21,035 nucleotides of DNA from the NCBI GenBank assembly GCA_002245135.1, contig NGBS01000655.1, positions 1-21,035 on the forward strand. The letters are read 5' to 3'. A model generated the notes under the pieces. The model did not search any database. It had not been told where the DNA came from and saw only the letters and a list, made by a program, of their open reading frames with translations. The position numbers and the translations under genes are program-made. Shown one piece after another: positions 20,976-21,035 of this stretch. The DNA comes from Proteromonas lacertae (taxonomy: Eukaryota > Sar > Bigyra > Opalinata > Proteromonadidae). Position 1 is the first letter of the stretch; each line of letters opens with the position of its first letter.

Positions 20976-21035
20976 ATTGATGATGAGATCATGAACTCCA
21001 TTATCAATCAACAATACATTATTATACTCATCTTC

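Larger units (their letters stand above)
19712..21035 (-). pseudogene. Armadillo-like helical-repeat gene with many frame breaks, cut by the right edge
   Basis: The minus strand encodes alpha-helical repeats of ARM type. At the edge is EDEYNNVLLIDNGVHDLI; a 128-bp intron (20848-20975) leads to NYIMTPLSPKITTECCFYLL. Later come NTKGNALSSLANGLLDCMN, a 36-bp intron (20233-20268), LDVTYRVITCIARILI, EYIAAIINYI, and the end NPKVRQNAAICLSKLSKYPP followed by DIIKMVLELGKDIV and TAA. The N-terminus lies outside the window. I cannot name the family member. The protein can be followed only by changing frame at least six times, near 19890, 20050, 20085, 20545, 20675 and 20745, with an in-frame TAA near 20494. 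Most look like single lost bases, one in an A run. Either a fairly young pseudogene or local sequence errors; the splice sites and protein quality still look good. Confidence 0.6.

Noticed and set aside
1-21035. Mobile or viral elements, CRISPR arrays, origins
   Set aside because: No transposase, reverse transcriptase, integrase or capsid-like protein, no long terminal or inverted repeats, and no spaced repeat array were seen.

Overview
This is a window of nuclear DNA from an AT-rich microbial eukaryote (protist). Evidence: spliceosomal introns in almost every gene, eukaryote-specific families (EHD ATPase, RNase P subunit Rpp30, bubblegum acyl-CoA synthetases, BTB-BACK, pseudokinase-LRR), Asn/Glu/Ser-rich low-complexity tracts, and the standard code (TAA stops, one TGA, and no in-frame TAA or TAG in intact genes). 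The introns are the signature. I placed 22: 21 are 27-54 bp and one is 128 bp. All end in TAG and 20 of 22 begin with GTAT. I cannot name the species. Asn tracts recall dictyostelids, but these introns are far shorter than is usual there.

Layout, left to right: 1-142 (-), N-terminus of an unknown gene running off the left edge. 233-1715 (+), a decayed BTB-BACK gene with a putative-Ig-like tail. 1721-3436 (-), a lidless Hsp70-like protein. 3437-3786, a divergent promoter region. 3787-5864 (+), bubblegum-type acyl-CoA synthetase 1, three exons. 6029-9590 (+), one nine-exon gene for a pseudokinase-LRR protein. 10113-12089 (+), acyl-CoA synthetase 2, two exons. 12265-12390 (+), a GC-rich island that folds like an Sm-class small RNA. 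12411-16792 (-), a four-exon, 1428-residue alpha-2-macroglobulin-like thioester protein. 16923-17772 (-), RNase P/MRP subunit Rpp30 split into five small exons. 17773-17873, a short divergent promoter. 17874-19521 (+), an EHD-family membrane-remodelling ATPase with a C-terminal EH domain. 19712-21035 (-), an armadillo-like gene with many frame breaks that continues past the right edge.

The genes do not form one pathway. The acyl-CoA synthetase pair (fatty-acid activation) flanks the pseudokinase-LRR gene and is a dispersed duplication. EHD and Rpp30 share a head-to-head promoter of about 100 bp, as do the Hsp70-like gene and synthetase 1 (350 bp), where a 10-bp motif faces each gene. The A2M-like protein is the clearest defence candidate. 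The pseudokinase-LRR and BTB-BACK genes look like members of expanding, fast-decaying protist families.

Single-base frame breaks occur only near the two ends (BTB gene, EHD N-terminus, ARM gene) and several fall in homopolymers, so sequence error must be separated from true pseudogenization. No viral element, transposon, tRNA or CRISPR array was recognised.
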